From positions 1 through 28,724 of IMG/VR virus record IMGVR_UViG_3300009550_000049: a stretch of 28,724 nt of DNA; one strand, 5' to 3'. The stretch comes from a virus. Of this stretch, positions 13,583 through 22,327 are shown piece after piece. A program made the position numbers and the translations under genes. The notes beneath the pieces were generated by a model. The model was not told where the DNA came from. It was given only the letters and a program-made list of their open reading frames with translations, and did not search any database. Each line of letters begins with the position of its first letter. Position 1 is the stretch's first letter.

Positions 13583-14137
13583 ATGTTAACTCCTATGAAA
13601 GAATTATTTCCTATACTTAAGGAATGCCCAGAGCATATATTGTGGAGCTTTATGATTTACACTGTATGTTGTCGCAATGGCAAAGAAAGTTTAACACCAG
13701 CTATAGTAGATAGAAATATAGTATGGGAAATAACTGAACTTTTTGGTAATAAATTACCCCCTTTGCCAGACATTCATGGCGTTAGTTATCACTTAGATTT
13801 AGAAAGTTGTAAAACAAACAAGATAAGATTGTATACAGTACCAATGAGAGGTATGACAAATCTAGGATATACTATAGAGAATGGCGAAGTAACAGAGTAT
13901 AAGGAATACACTAATCATGACGATTATATCATGAACAAAAGATTTGATGCTGAATATAACTTTATTTCAGAGCATAAAGAATATAAAGATGGAACTCTTG
14001 AAAATTGGACTGGAAGAAAAGAAACTTATGAAATTATGAAGTTTGCAAATGGTAGTGTTCCTATATCCTATAGGACAGATGCTGACCAAACTTATCTTCA
14101 TGGGGTTTTACCTTTAGGTGCATCATATCATTTATAA
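13583..14137 (+). CDS. Unknown protein, paralogue A
   Basis: A 184-residue protein. ATG 13583 follows a perfect AGGAGG (13572-13577), so I use it in place of an ATG at 13538 inside the previous gene. The middle shows VSYHLDLESCKTNKIRLYTV, then TNLGYTIENGEVTEYKEY, which align with LDLESIESDVKRVY and IGYYFENDVITVTKEY of the next gene. They share a predicted beta-alpha arrangement and are paralogues. No known family. The C-terminal half is aromatic and charged (NKRFDAEYNFISEHKEYKDG). It could be tail-fibre associated. Confidence 0.6.
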   Translation: MLTPMKELFPILKECPEHILWSFMIYTVCCRNGKESLTPAIVDRNIVWEITELFGNKLPPLPDIHGVSYHLDLESCKTNKIRLYTVPMRGMTNLGYTIENGEVTEYKEYTNHDDYIMNKRFDAEYNFISEHKEYKDGTLENWTGRKETYEIMKFANGSVPISYRTDADQTYLHGVLPLGASYHL

Positions 14138-14152
14138 TTTAAGGAGCTACAT

Positions 14153-14698
14153 ATGCTAGAAACAAAATATCCAGTACTAGCAAAACTAAGTACTGAACAA
14201 AAAAGTCTGTGTCACGCTTTTATACCATCCTACAGAGATGGAGTTAATTCTATTTCTATTGGAACATCCAAAACCAACGTGGAAAGCATATGCTCAACGC
14301 TAGGTTGGGAATTTCCAGACGTTTCTCAGCTTGAAAGCGATTTTTTCATGATAGACCTTGAAAGCATAGAAAGTGATGTTAAGCGAGTTTATAAGGCTTT
14401 ACCATTAACAACAGACAATGATATTGCTATGATAGGCTATTATTTTGAAAATGACGTAATAACAGTAACAAAAGAATATCATAACAAACCAAACGGTGTA
14501 TTACTTCAGAGATTCGTAGATGGTACGAAAGTTGATGAACACATGGAAATTCCAGGCGAACATAGCGATTGGGGTGGCCATGCAGACGTTTTAACGCATG
14601 TCAATGACATATATAATGTGCCAGTAAGCGTTACTCATCGTGAAGGCGAAAATCAATCATATATTCATGTTATGGATATGCTTGATAATTATCTATAA
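14153..14698 (+). CDS. Unknown protein, paralogue B
   Basis: A 181-residue protein with an AAGGAG ribosome site. It shares the LDLES...YxxENxxxxxxKEY core of the preceding gene, with a related helical start (YPVLAKLSTEQKSLCHAF versus FPILKECPEHILWSF) and a related tail (SVTHREGENQSYIHVMDML versus ISYRTDADQTYLHGVLPL). The rest has diverged. Tandem duplication followed by divergence suggests the two products form a heteromer or act on related targets. No family is recognised. Confidence 0.6.
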   Translation: MLETKYPVLAKLSTEQKSLCHAFIPSYRDGVNSISIGTSKTNVESICSTLGWEFPDVSQLESDFFMIDLESIESDVKRVYKALPLTTDNDIAMIGYYFENDVITVTKEYHNKPNGVLLQRFVDGTKVDEHMEIPGEHSDWGGHADVLTHVNDIYNVPVSVTHREGENQSYIHVMDMLDNYL

Positions 14699-14699
14699 T

Positions 14700-14720
14700 A
14701 AGGAAGTGGTAAGCTTCCTT
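14700..14720 (+). terminator. Stem-loop after the paralogue pair
   Basis: AAGGAAG (14700-14706) pairs with CTTCCTT (14714-14720), seven perfect pairs around a 7-base loop, between the stop of the preceding gene and phoH. No T tract follows, so it may be a weak terminator or RNA-processing hairpin. Confidence 0.4.
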
Positions 14721-14763
14721 GCTTGCTACTCCTATCTATAACTCTAACTAAATAGGAGCAATA

Positions 14764-15471
14764 ATGTCCAAAAGAAAATCACGCTATGCAGTTAAGAACA
14801 AAGACAGAGAGAATAATATATACAATTTATATAGATTTAATGTCTTGCCTAAGAATGAGAAACAAGATTTATTGATTCACTCAATAAAAGCTTGTCCAAT
14901 TACCGTCACCATAGGTTGTGCTGGTACAGGTAAAACTTACTGCAGTACAGGTACGATAGCTCAATTATTTACTAATAGCAGAAATGGATATGAAAAAATA
15001 ATTTTAACAAGAGCTAACGTTCCAACAGGCAAAACACTAGGCCATTTCCCAGGAACTATTCAAGAAAAGATGGAACCGTGGTTAATGCCAATGCTTGAAG
15101 TATTAAAGAAAGCATTCGGCAGTGGTAAATTTGAATACATGAAAAATAAAGGACAAATTGAAATACAACCAATAGAAACGATTCGTGGACGTTCTTACGA
15201 GAATGCTTTAGTCTTAGTAGATGAAGCACAGAATCTTTGCATGGATGAGTTAAAAGCAATAACTACACGTATTGGAGAAAATACGAAATTAGTTTTAATG
15301 GGTGACCCAGCGCAATCAGATGTTAGAAATGGTCGTGACTTGGTAAATTTTTGTTATAAAGTTAGAAAAACAGGTATTAATATGCCTGTAGTAGAATTTG
15401 GAGTAAGTGATATTGTTCGAAGTGACATCGTTGCAGACCTAGTAAAGATGTTCATAGAGGAAGGTATTTAG
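14764..15471 (+). CDS. phoH: PhoH-family P-loop ATPase
   Basis: A 235-residue protein of usual phage PhoH length. Walker A is GCAGTGKT at residues 51-58; a PhoH-type segment LTRANVPTGKTLGHFPGT follows; Walker B is LVLVDEAQN at 149-157; and a late MGDPAQSD motif corresponds to the SF1-type motif III (G-D-x-x-Q). In bacteria PhoH proteins are phosphate-responsive ATPases with links to RNA metabolism, and phoH is a common auxiliary gene of marine phages. Its exact role in infection is not settled. A hairpin lies on each side and AGGAG precedes the ATG, so it may be an independently transcribed insert in the tail block. Confidence 0.9.
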   Translation: MSKRKSRYAVKNKDRENNIYNLYRFNVLPKNEKQDLLIHSIKACPITVTIGCAGTGKTYCSTGTIAQLFTNSRNGYEKIILTRANVPTGKTLGHFPGTIQEKMEPWLMPMLEVLKKAFGSGKFEYMKNKGQIEIQPIETIRGRSYENALVLVDEAQNLCMDELKAITTRIGENTKLVLMGDPAQSDVRNGRDLVNFCYKVRKTGINMPVVEFGVSDIVRSDIVADLVKMFIEEGI

Positions 15472-15480
15472 TTTTGGATA

Positions 15481-15501
15481 GGGGTAGCTATCAGTTACCC
15501 C
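15481..15501 (+). terminator. Hairpin with 3-base loop after phoH
   Basis: GGGGTAGCT (15481-15489) pairs with AGTTACCCC (15493-15501), nine pairs with one wobble and an ATC loop. The flank CTTCCGTTG is only weakly T-rich. It probably ends or processes the phoH transcript. Confidence 0.55.
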
Positions 15502-15537
15502 CTTCCGTTGCTCCTCGTGTCAGAGAGAGGAAGTCTT

Positions 15538-15963
15538 ATGAAGTTTTTCACTGAAGAAGAAAGAAGTGGCGCACTAGACAAAGCCATAATAGAACTCGAC
15601 AAACGAGCTAAGTTTGTAGAGTATAAACGAGGATTTAATGATTGCTTCGCATTCCTTGCCTATTACGATTTATGTTTAAGAGGCAGGTCGAGAGCTTGGA
15701 AAGCAGTCATATTTGATTGGAAATCAACAAAAGAATTTCAAGAAAAATTATATGCAAGAGGTCATACAATAAAGACCTATTTAGAATATTGCGGATATCA
15801 CATTGTCAAAGAACAACCCATATTAGGCGATGTAGCATTTTTAGATGGAGCCATGATATATGATGGTAACTTTTGGGTATCAACAACAGAAACAAATCGA
15901 GGCGTGACAGAACTTATTACTACAGACCCTCGTAGAGTTCATGCCAGACCAATAAGGAGTTAA
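15538..15963 (+). CDS. NlpC/P60-like tail assembly protein (DUF6950-type)
   Basis: A 141-residue protein. ATG 15538 follows GAGAGAGGAAG at good spacing; the in-frame ATG at 15508 would lie in the hairpin flank. FNDCFAF (Cys 36) matches the catalytic-Cys motif of NlpC/P60 papain-like domains found in lambda gpK/GTA-type tail proteins, and GDVAFLDGAMIYDG matches the later GD strand. The catalytic His expected after GD is not obvious here (GAMIYDG in its place), so cleavage activity is doubtful and the domain may be structural, as in DUF6950. It begins the tail-tip cassette. Confidence 0.6.
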   Translation: MKFFTEEERSGALDKAIIELDKRAKFVEYKRGFNDCFAFLAYYDLCLRGRSRAWKAVIFDWKSTKEFQEKLYARGHTIKTYLEYCGYHIVKEQPILGDVAFLDGAMIYDGNFWVSTTETNRGVTELITTDPRRVHARPIRS

Positions 15964-15965
15964 CA

Positions 15966-16571
15966 ATGGCAACAACATATCTTTTCAATGGTTCCGCTAT
16001 CGTAACACCGTTTACAATCGTATCAAACGAACCACACTTTGATATGACAACCGTATCATTGAAAACACAAAGGTCTTCTCAAGGACACCAAAGATGGGAA
16101 TTAGCCTTTAGTACTGTTAATACTGACACTACAGAAGTTGACGCATTATTGGGTGCTATTCAAAATTTTGACCAAGCTCAAACTATGATTATGCCACAAT
16201 TACCTAGCTGTCAAGGTGACCATTTTAATACAGACCCTAATGTGTATCAAAGTTACACTGCTGGAACAACTACTGTGAGAATATCTAAAGGCGGTACAAC
16301 TGGAAAGTTGCCTAAAGGAAGTTTTGTAACATTTAGTAATCATGATAAATTATACATAACAACAAATGAATTAGATTTAACAACTTTAGCAGCTGCAGAC
16401 GTAGGTATTTACCCTGCCTTAAAAACAAGCGTAACTTCTTCCCATACTTTACAAACAGCAAGTAATTGTTTGCTTACGTATTACATGGACATAGATAACG
16501 CTATGGGTGTTACTTTCTCAGACGGCATACTATCTAATACAGGAACTATAAGTTTAGTTGAGGCGGTCTAA
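15966..16571 (+). CDS. Minor tail protein, beta-rich
   Basis: A 201-residue protein with AAGGAG before ATG. It is rich in beta strands with few charges (MATTYLFNGSAIVTPFTIVS, KTQRSSQGHQRWELAFSTV, TNELDLTTLAAADVGIYPAL, ending GILSNTGTISLVEAV). The RSSQGHQRWE segment resembles the region preceding the sheet in lambda gpM/distal-tail type proteins. Its place between the NlpC-like gene and the gpL/DUF2163-like gene, one base overlap with the latter, supports a tail-tip hub role. No exact family is recognised. Confidence 0.65.
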   Translation: MATTYLFNGSAIVTPFTIVSNEPHFDMTTVSLKTQRSSQGHQRWELAFSTVNTDTTEVDALLGAIQNFDQAQTMIMPQLPSCQGDHFNTDPNVYQSYTAGTTTVRISKGGTTGKLPKGSFVTFSNHDKLYITTNELDLTTLAAADVGIYPALKTSVTSSHTLQTASNCLLTYYMDIDNAMGVTFSDGILSNTGTISLVEAV

Positions 16572-17131
16572 TGCGTACATTCACAACAGCAGTTCAAAAC
16601 ATTATCAACAATGACCAATTTAAATATTTCTTTTTAATTAAATTGTCATTAAATAATACATACTACTTCACAAGTCATTGGAATGACATTACTTATGATA
16701 GTCAGACTTGGATATCAGACGGTGGTATGTTTGAAGTTGATTCACCAAAATTTTCCTCTATCCTTGACAGAGAAGCTTATCGAGTGGTTATTACAGATTT
16801 AGTAGACCAAATTGGAGATGAGTTTCGAACAGGGGTGGTGGGTAAACCTATACAAGTTTTCGTAGGATTCTTAGACGCAAATAATGACCCATTATTGGGT
16901 ACAGGAGATATCATCAATATCTATTCAGGTTTTGTAGATACGCCAACTGTAGAAAATACTTGGGAAACTAAGTTAGCATCTATTGAAGGAACATCACCTA
17001 TGTCAGACTTAGACTCTATAAACTTATTTATGGTATCTAAAGATGGCATGGACCAACGTTCTTCAACAGACACTTCCTTTGATAAAGTCTTTGAAGACAG
17101 CGAAATCAATATCAAGTGGGGGAAGAAATAA
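16571..17131 (+). CDS. Minor tail protein, DUF2163/gpL-like
   Basis: A 186-residue protein whose start overlaps the previous stop (TAATG). The order of segments fits the first half of DUF2163 and lambda gpL-type tail hub proteins: NIINNDQFKYFFLIKLSL, then a substrate-like YFTSHWNDITYDSQTWI, and PIQVFVGFLDANNDPLLGTG, IINIYSGFVDTPTVEN. The hub protein connects the tail tube to the tip protein, which fits the gpJ-like gene that begins at its stop codon. Assignment is by pattern and context. Confidence 0.65.
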   Translation: MRTFTTAVQNIINNDQFKYFFLIKLSLNNTYYFTSHWNDITYDSQTWISDGGMFEVDSPKFSSILDREAYRVVITDLVDQIGDEFRTGVVGKPIQVFVGFLDANNDPLLGTGDIINIYSGFVDTPTVENTWETKLASIEGTSPMSDLDSINLFMVSKDGMDQRSSTDTSFDKVFEDSEINIKWGKK

Positions 17132-19980
17132 TGGGAATAGACCCAATTAGCTTAGTAATTACCTTTGCTTCTATGGCCTATCAGCAGTCTAAGCATAAAA
17201 AGATGCAAAAACAACAGGCTGCTCGTGAGGACGAAGCCAAAGGACAAAAATTCACAGTTCGTGGACAAACTGCCCCTCTTCCTGTAGTGTATGGAAAACA
17301 AGCCTTAGGTGGTATTCATGTTGCTTATAAAGTAAGTAATTCATTTTCAGGTGCAGTCTCTAATGCAGATAAAACTTTTGAGGCTAACTTTGGCAATACT
17401 TCTTCTACAGGTAATCGTAACGAATTTTTACACGTTCAAACAGCTTTATGTCATAGTGGCATTGAATCCGTAGAACACATTATGGTTGATGATATTGATT
17501 ATCGTGGTTATACACAAGAAATGAAAGATAACGATAGTAAGTTTAATCATCGTATAAATGTTCATTATACAGGTGGAACTGCTTGTGCTCATGGTACAGC
17601 AGCAGGTTTTCCAACAACTAACACCTTTACAGACACAGCATTTTGTACTTCACATTTTAAATTAAATCGAGATAACCCACAATATAGTGGTGTTCCCTCT
17701 TTAACTTTTTTGGTTAAAGGCCAAAAAGTACGTACAGTAAATTCTTCAGGTGTTTTAAGTTCGACTTATACTTATTCCAACAATCCAGCTTGGTGTTTAC
17801 TTGATTATTTGCTTAATTCAACCTATGGTAGAGGATTAAGTTCTTCTGAAGTAGATTTAATGTCTTTCTATAATTCAGCACAAGTATGCGATACAGTAGT
17901 TAAAACTAATGCTCCTGTAGCTGGACAAGTTAACCAAAATAAAGCTATATTTTCATATTCAACATTAAGTGCGTTCCCTCAATCGGGGGTTCAACCTTAT
18001 CAAACTGAATTTTTATATTATGCAGAAGATACTAGTACTTTATACTCTATGACTCAAAGTGGTGGTACACCAAGTTATACTACAACAACTGCACCAGCAA
18101 CTAGAAATGTGCCTTTGTATGAATGTAATATGACTTTAAATACAGAGTCTACTATTCGTGAAAACATATTAGCTATTCTAGATACTATGAGTATGGCTGA
18201 ATTTACTTGGACTCCTCAAGGTAAATATAAATTAGTTGTGGATTATCCACAGACACAATCAGCCGAAGATGCTTTAGTAGTTAAAACATTCAATGAAGCC
18301 AATATTATAAGAGACAAAGTTAGTGTTTCTTATCCTCCAGCTTCTGACCGTTTTAATCAAATTACAGTTCAATTTAGTAATGAGCATGAAAACTTTAAAG
18401 ATGATAGTGTAACGTGGCCTCCAACAGGTTCAACTGCTCACAACACTTACTTAACCGAAGATAACGGACAACCTTTTAAAACTAGTTTAACAGCTAGAGG
18501 TGTTTCAGACCCTTACCATGCTCTTGCTCTTGCAGAGCATAATGTAAGAAAATCTAGAGACATATATACTCTTAAATTTACTGTTAATAAAGAAGGTCTA
18601 GTAATCGAGCCTGGAGATTTAATTAAAGTAGACTTAAACACCAACATGGGAATTAATAATGAAGTATTCCGTGTAGAGGCAATAGAAGTTAATAACGATT
18701 TCTCAACTACAATATCATGCTATAGATTTAATTATCAAGCACTTGCTTGGAATGCAAATGATGATGTGGCTTATACAGTTCGTGAAGAACGAGATTTTAC
18801 TGTTCCAGCACCAACTAACTTAAGTTTCACAAATAGCCTTGGTAGTATTATTGGTGCGCCTGATGGACAATTATCATGGACAGCCGCAGATGATGTAACT
18901 GTTCGTGAATACATTGTAGAAGTTAAATTGTCAACAGGAAGTGATTACTCCGAATTAGGTAGAACTTTTAATACTGAATTCGATGTATCTGGATTAGGAA
19001 CAGGAACTTATGATTTTGCAGTACGTGCTGTAACTTTGACAGGATTGCTTTCATCTAGAGTGTTTGCTTTAAATAAAACAATTCAAGAAATACAAACAAA
19101 AAGTATTGCAGTTATTTATGCAGATAGCGCAAATGCTGCGACTAACAACCAAGTATATACTCGTACAAACCAAGATTTTGTTGCTTTTTATGAATATGCC
19201 ACAAAAGATGGACAACCTACGCTTCCAGTTACTTCTAATATTAGTTTTGAAGAATATATTGGTCCAGCTGGAGCAGACGGTGCTGACGGTATTGCAGGGG
19301 AAACAGCCCTTGTTGTCTATGCTTATAAAAGACAAAATACTTTACCAAGCACACCTTCAGGTGGTTCATACAGATGGGATACTGCGACTTTAACAGCCCC
19401 AACTGGTTGGTATTCTTCTATTCCAACAGGCACTAATGACATATATAGAGTAGCAATTTATATCTCAACTACTGACCCAACCTCATCTACACCTACCAGT
19501 ATTGGTAGTTGGAATTCACCAGAATTTATGGCTTCTAATGGGGTCGATGGTGCTCAAGGTCCAGCTGGTGCGGCAGGGGCTGCAGGAGCGGCAGGAGCTA
19601 GAGGTGCTGGATGGTGGAGATATGCCACTGGTAATGCTAGTGCTACTACTGGTTTATCGGAATCGGCAATTAATGCCTTTTTAAGTTCTGCCACAGGTGG
19701 TTTAAGTCCAGCAGCTGGAGACCGTATTATTATTGTTAACACAAGCAATAGTGCTACAGGTTATGTCCGAAATAATGCAAATAGTGCATGGGCACCTCAA
19801 GCAGCTTTTATTGATGGTAATCTTCTTGTTTCAGGCACAGTGACAGCTGCAGCTATGAATGTAACTAGCCTATCTGCTGTATCAGCAGACATGGGTACGG
19901 TTACTGCAGGTGTTTTACAATCAACGGATGGTAACTTTGTTATTAACTTAACAAACAAAACAATTACAATATCAGTATAA
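17131..19980 (+). CDS. Tail tip attachment protein (lambda gpJ-like)
   Basis: A 949-residue protein; ATG 17131 overlaps the previous TAA by one base and is preceded by GGGGGAAG. The N-terminus (MGIDPISLVITFASMAYQQS) is a membrane- or hub-type helix; then PLPVVYGKQALGGIHV and CHSGIESVEHIMVDD, typical of gpJ/GTA tip proteins. A fibronectin III-like domain lies near residues 560-645 (LSWTAADDVTVREYIVEVKL). Collagen-like tracts occur near 711-724 (GPAGADGADG) and 804-827 (GPAGAAGAAGAAGARG). The end TVTAGVLQSTDGNFVINL matches the gpJ C-terminal core. It contacts the host receptor and triggers DNA release. It argues for a siphovirus-like tail. Confidence 0.85.
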   Translation: MGIDPISLVITFASMAYQQSKHKKMQKQQAAREDEAKGQKFTVRGQTAPLPVVYGKQALGGIHVAYKVSNSFSGAVSNADKTFEANFGNTSSTGNRNEFLHVQTALCHSGIESVEHIMVDDIDYRGYTQEMKDNDSKFNHRINVHYTGGTACAHGTAAGFPTTNTFTDTAFCTSHFKLNRDNPQYSGVPSLTFLVKGQKVRTVNSSGVLSSTYTYSNNPAWCLLDYLLNSTYGRGLSSSEVDLMSFYNSAQVCDTVVKTNAPVAGQVNQNKAIFSYSTLSAFPQSGVQPYQTEFLYYAEDTSTLYSMTQSGGTPSYTTTTAPATRNVPLYECNMTLNTESTIRENILAILDTMSMAEFTWTPQGKYKLVVDYPQTQSAEDALVVKTFNEANIIRDKVSVSYPPASDRFNQITVQFSNEHENFKDDSVTWPPTGSTAHNTYLTEDNGQPFKTSLTARGVSDPYHALALAEHNVRKSRDIYTLKFTVNKEGLVIEPGDLIKVDLNTNMGINNEVFRVEAIEVNNDFSTTISCYRFNYQALAWNANDDVAYTVREERDFTVPAPTNLSFTNSLGSIIGAPDGQLSWTAADDVTVREYIVEVKLSTGSDYSELGRTFNTEFDVSGLGTGTYDFAVRAVTLTGLLSSRVFALNKTIQEIQTKSIAVIYADSANAATNNQVYTRTNQDFVAFYEYATKDGQPTLPVTSNISFEEYIGPAGADGADGIAGETALVVYAYKRQNTLPSTPSGGSYRWDTATLTAPTGWYSSIPTGTNDIYRVAIYISTTDPTSSTPTSIGSWNSPEFMASNGVDGAQGPAGAAGAAGAAGARGAGWWRYATGNASATTGLSESAINAFLSSATGGLSPAAGDRIIIVNTSNSATGYVRNNANSAWAPQAAFIDGNLLVSGTVTAAAMNVTSLSAVSADMGTVTAGVLQSTDGNFVINLTNKTITISV

Positions 19981-20003
19981 GGAAGCCCTTCGGGGCTTTC
20001 TTC
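19981..20003 (+). terminator. Terminator with UUCG tetraloop after tail tip gene
   Basis: GGAAGCCC (19981-19988) and GGGCTTTC (19993-20000) pair around a TTCG loop, followed by TTC. The stem is eight pairs including wobble. It separates the tail tip gene from the receptor-binding block. Confidence 0.75.
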
Positions 20004-20022
20004 ACATATTAGGAGATTAGAC

Positions 20023-20481
20023 ATGTCAAGACAGTTTCATGTAAGTGGTACTCATGGTGAAATGTTCATTGTACAAGACAACGGATATAGCACTAACCAA
20101 CTAGAAACTATTGCTCAAAACCCAACCAGTTATCTAAGTAATTTGTATTTTCATACAGGCTTTGATTATATGAATTTAAGTAATACTTTTACATTATCTT
20201 CAGTAACAGCTACCTCACAATCAGTAGGTAATTTAGATGTGGAGCATGTTTTTCAAAATATTAATATGGGTAGTCATTCAACTCAACCTCGTGCTATGAT
20301 TCTTGAAATAAATGGCACTAATCATGGACAGAGATACACAGAGTCTTCAACTAATTATTTTAGATTTATGATGCCAGCTTGGGATGGCTCTTCGGTGCGC
20401 TTAATCCTTCAAAGTTCTGGTTGGACAGGCACTATCCCAGCAACAACGTATAGCAATATAAAGGTGTATGTAGATGGTTGA
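20023..20481 (+). CDS. Fibre or receptor-binding accessory protein
   Basis: A 152-residue protein after TTAGGAGATT. It shows beta-sandwich-like alternating strands (MSRQFHVSGTHGEMFIVQDN, SNTFTLSSVTATSQSVGNLD, SSVRLILQSSGWTGTIPATT). No family is recognised. It lies directly after the tip gene and overlaps the next gene's start by eight bases, the usual position of host-range proteins, so a receptor-binding or tip-capping role is inferred. Confidence 0.55.
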   Translation: MSRQFHVSGTHGEMFIVQDNGYSTNQLETIAQNPTSYLSNLYFHTGFDYMNLSNTFTLSSVTATSQSVGNLDVEHVFQNINMGSHSTQPRAMILEINGTNHGQRYTESSTNYFRFMMPAWDGSSVRLILQSSGWTGTIPATTYSNIKVYVDG

Positions 20482-21403
20482 GCGAATTAAAATTACACCA
20501 AATCGAATAATCTGTAAAGATTCTAGTGGTGCTACAACTTTTGATACAGATAATAAATATGTTAAAAACCAGTCTGGAGGTAGCTTTAAATTAAGCGGTA
20601 CTGTTGAAACCCCTATGCTTGGTTTTCTTTCAGACTACTATACTCCCTCACACCCAACACCTTATCCTTTTACTAATGTTTCAGGATTTTCTATGGACGT
20701 TATGGATTTTAACAGAGACAGCTCAGGCAATATTAATTTTATAATTCCAACTTTTCCTTATGCTTTTAGTGATGTTACTAATTTAAATTCTGGAGGTACT
20801 ATTGGAGCTTATGCTAATTTTTATACTAGCAATACTGCTTTAATATCTGGCATACCTTTTGGAACTAATCGATTATCAGGACAAAAACCTTTTACTTATG
20901 GTGCAGATTCCGAAATGGATCCAAACTTAAGTCCAAGATTAATCTCAACATGGGAACCTAGATATAACGGTAATAAAATGCAAGTTACTCTTACATATAA
21001 TACTACGTCTCTTGGAACATATGATGTTCAATATTATTATTGGGAAAGAAATCAAATACCTCCACCTGCTTACGACTTTTTCCCTTTTGCAAGTAGAGCA
21101 TATCTTGTTAATGCTGCACAGAATTTTACTGTTTCTGGTACTACTCTTGAAGATGGAGGTACATTATATGGTAGAGTGAATTATTCCTTTTTTAATTCAG
21201 CTTATTGCCTTACTAGAACTTCTGCATCATTAAATTCTGGAACACCAGCCCATAGTGCTGGCACTACTGTAAGTTTTCCTACAAATATTAGTAGTAGTTC
21301 AGCATTAGCCGCAAGAGTAAGACCCACCTCTATTGTATACCGTCACGGTTCTGTTGCAGCCAGTATGACACCTAAAACAGTTAGTTTAGGAGTAACACCA
21401 TGA
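20474..21403 (+). CDS. Receptor-binding fibre candidate
   Basis: A 309-residue protein overlapping the previous gene by eight bases and the next by four. It starts VERIKITPNRIICKDSSGATTFDTDNKY at bases 20477 on, a module that also starts the 21400 product (SLKITTSNISIQNNAGVDKF then DSDDKL). The remainder is rich in Tyr, Phe, Pro, Gly and Ser (TPSHPTPYPFTNVSGFSMD, VQYYYWERNQIPPPAYDFF), as expected of a surface-exposed recognition domain. No family is recognised. The shared N-terminal module suggests attachment to a common site on the tail tip. Confidence 0.55.
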   Translation: MVERIKITPNRIICKDSSGATTFDTDNKYVKNQSGGSFKLSGTVETPMLGFLSDYYTPSHPTPYPFTNVSGFSMDVMDFNRDSSGNINFIIPTFPYAFSDVTNLNSGGTIGAYANFYTSNTALISGIPFGTNRLSGQKPFTYGADSEMDPNLSPRLISTWEPRYNGNKMQVTLTYNTTSLGTYDVQYYYWERNQIPPPAYDFFPFASRAYLVNAAQNFTVSGTTLEDGGTLYGRVNYSFFNSAYCLTRTSASLNSGTPAHSAGTTVSFPTNISSSSALAARVRPTSIVYRHGSVAASMTPKTVSLGVTP

Positions 21404-21915
21404 GTTTAAAAATTACAACAAGTAACATATCCATTCAAAATAATGCTGGTGTTGATAAATTTGACAGTGATGATAAATTAGCCTATTTAGCAAACTCTGC
21501 CAGTGGTTCAACTAGTATTGATTTGAATAATTGGCAAAGAAAAATTAATTTAGGCTTTACAAGACGGAAAACTGATATCGTTAATGTATTTATTAAAATT
21601 ACTAGTTCATCAGGAGGTAGTCTTTCTCCCAATTATCATGGGATAACAATGCCAGTAACAGGTGCTTTGCCTGTTGATATAAGGAAAAGTGTTGTAAACT
21701 ATCAATATACTGATACTATAGCAACACAAGAAAATTTAGAAACGTTTGTAACAGACACCCAAATTTGGTTCCAAGGAACTTCTGTAAGCCCATTAAGTCA
21801 ATGGAGAATTACAGCAGCATGGCCTTATATACAAAATTTCATTTCTATGAAAATATATAGAACCTCACTAAATATAGACTGGTGGGTTTATAATTACAGA
21901 CATCAAGATATATAG
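21400..21915 (+). CDS. Receptor-binding fibre candidate, N-terminal paralogue
   Basis: A 171-residue protein with GGAG upstream and an ATGA overlap with the preceding gene. The first ~40 residues match the start of the 20474 product, after which the two differ (SIDLNNWQRKINLGFTRRKT, GAWPY-like AAWPYIQNFISMKIYRT). Shared attachment modules with differing tips are typical of alternative or accessory receptor-binding proteins. No family is recognised. Confidence 0.55.
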   Translation: MSLKITTSNISIQNNAGVDKFDSDDKLAYLANSASGSTSIDLNNWQRKINLGFTRRKTDIVNVFIKITSSSGGSLSPNYHGITMPVTGALPVDIRKSVVNYQYTDTIATQENLETFVTDTQIWFQGTSVSPLSQWRITAAWPYIQNFISMKIYRTSLNIDWWVYNYRHQDI

Positions 21916-21924
21916 GAGACAAAA

Positions 21925-22326
21925 ATGTCGGCACTTTTAACAACACTGTTACCTATGGTTGGTAACGTTGTCAATAAGGTCATTCCTGACAAAGATAAAG
22001 CGGCAGAACTAGAAAAAGAGATGACTTTGAGTCTATTACAAAGTTCAGATGCCCTTGAAAAAGCACGTACAGATATTATTAAAGCAGAAGCCTCTTCGGA
22101 TAATTGGATTACATCATCGTGGAGACCAATATTAATGTTGGTTATCACGGCTATAGTAGCAATGAATTATTTGTTTACACCTCTGATTAGACTATTTTAT
22201 CCAGAAATGCCAATGTTAGATTTACCAGATGAATTATGGAATTTGCTAACAATCGGTGTTGGTGGTTATGTAGTTGGTCGTTCTGGTGAGAAGATGATTG
22301 ATAAGTACGCAAAAGGAAAGAAATAA
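21925..22326 (+). CDS. Holin (GTA 3-TM type)
   Basis: A 133-residue protein after AGGAG. A basic-acidic helical first half (VNKVIPDKDKAAELEKEMTL, ALEKARTDIIKAEASSDNW) leads into WITSSWRPILMLVITAIVAM, then a second hydrophobic part and LWNLLTIGVGGYVVGRSGEK. This is the layout of the 3-TM holin family used for gene-transfer-agent release, in which the WRP motif and GGYVxGR end are characteristic. It permeabilises the inner membrane and releases the endopeptidase encoded immediately downstream. Identification is good. Confidence 0.8.
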   Translation: MSALLTTLLPMVGNVVNKVIPDKDKAAELEKEMTLSLLQSSDALEKARTDIIKAEASSDNWITSSWRPILMLVITAIVAMNYLFTPLIRLFYPEMPMLDLPDELWNLLTIGVGGYVVGRSGEKMIDKYAKGKK

Positions 22327-22327
22327 C

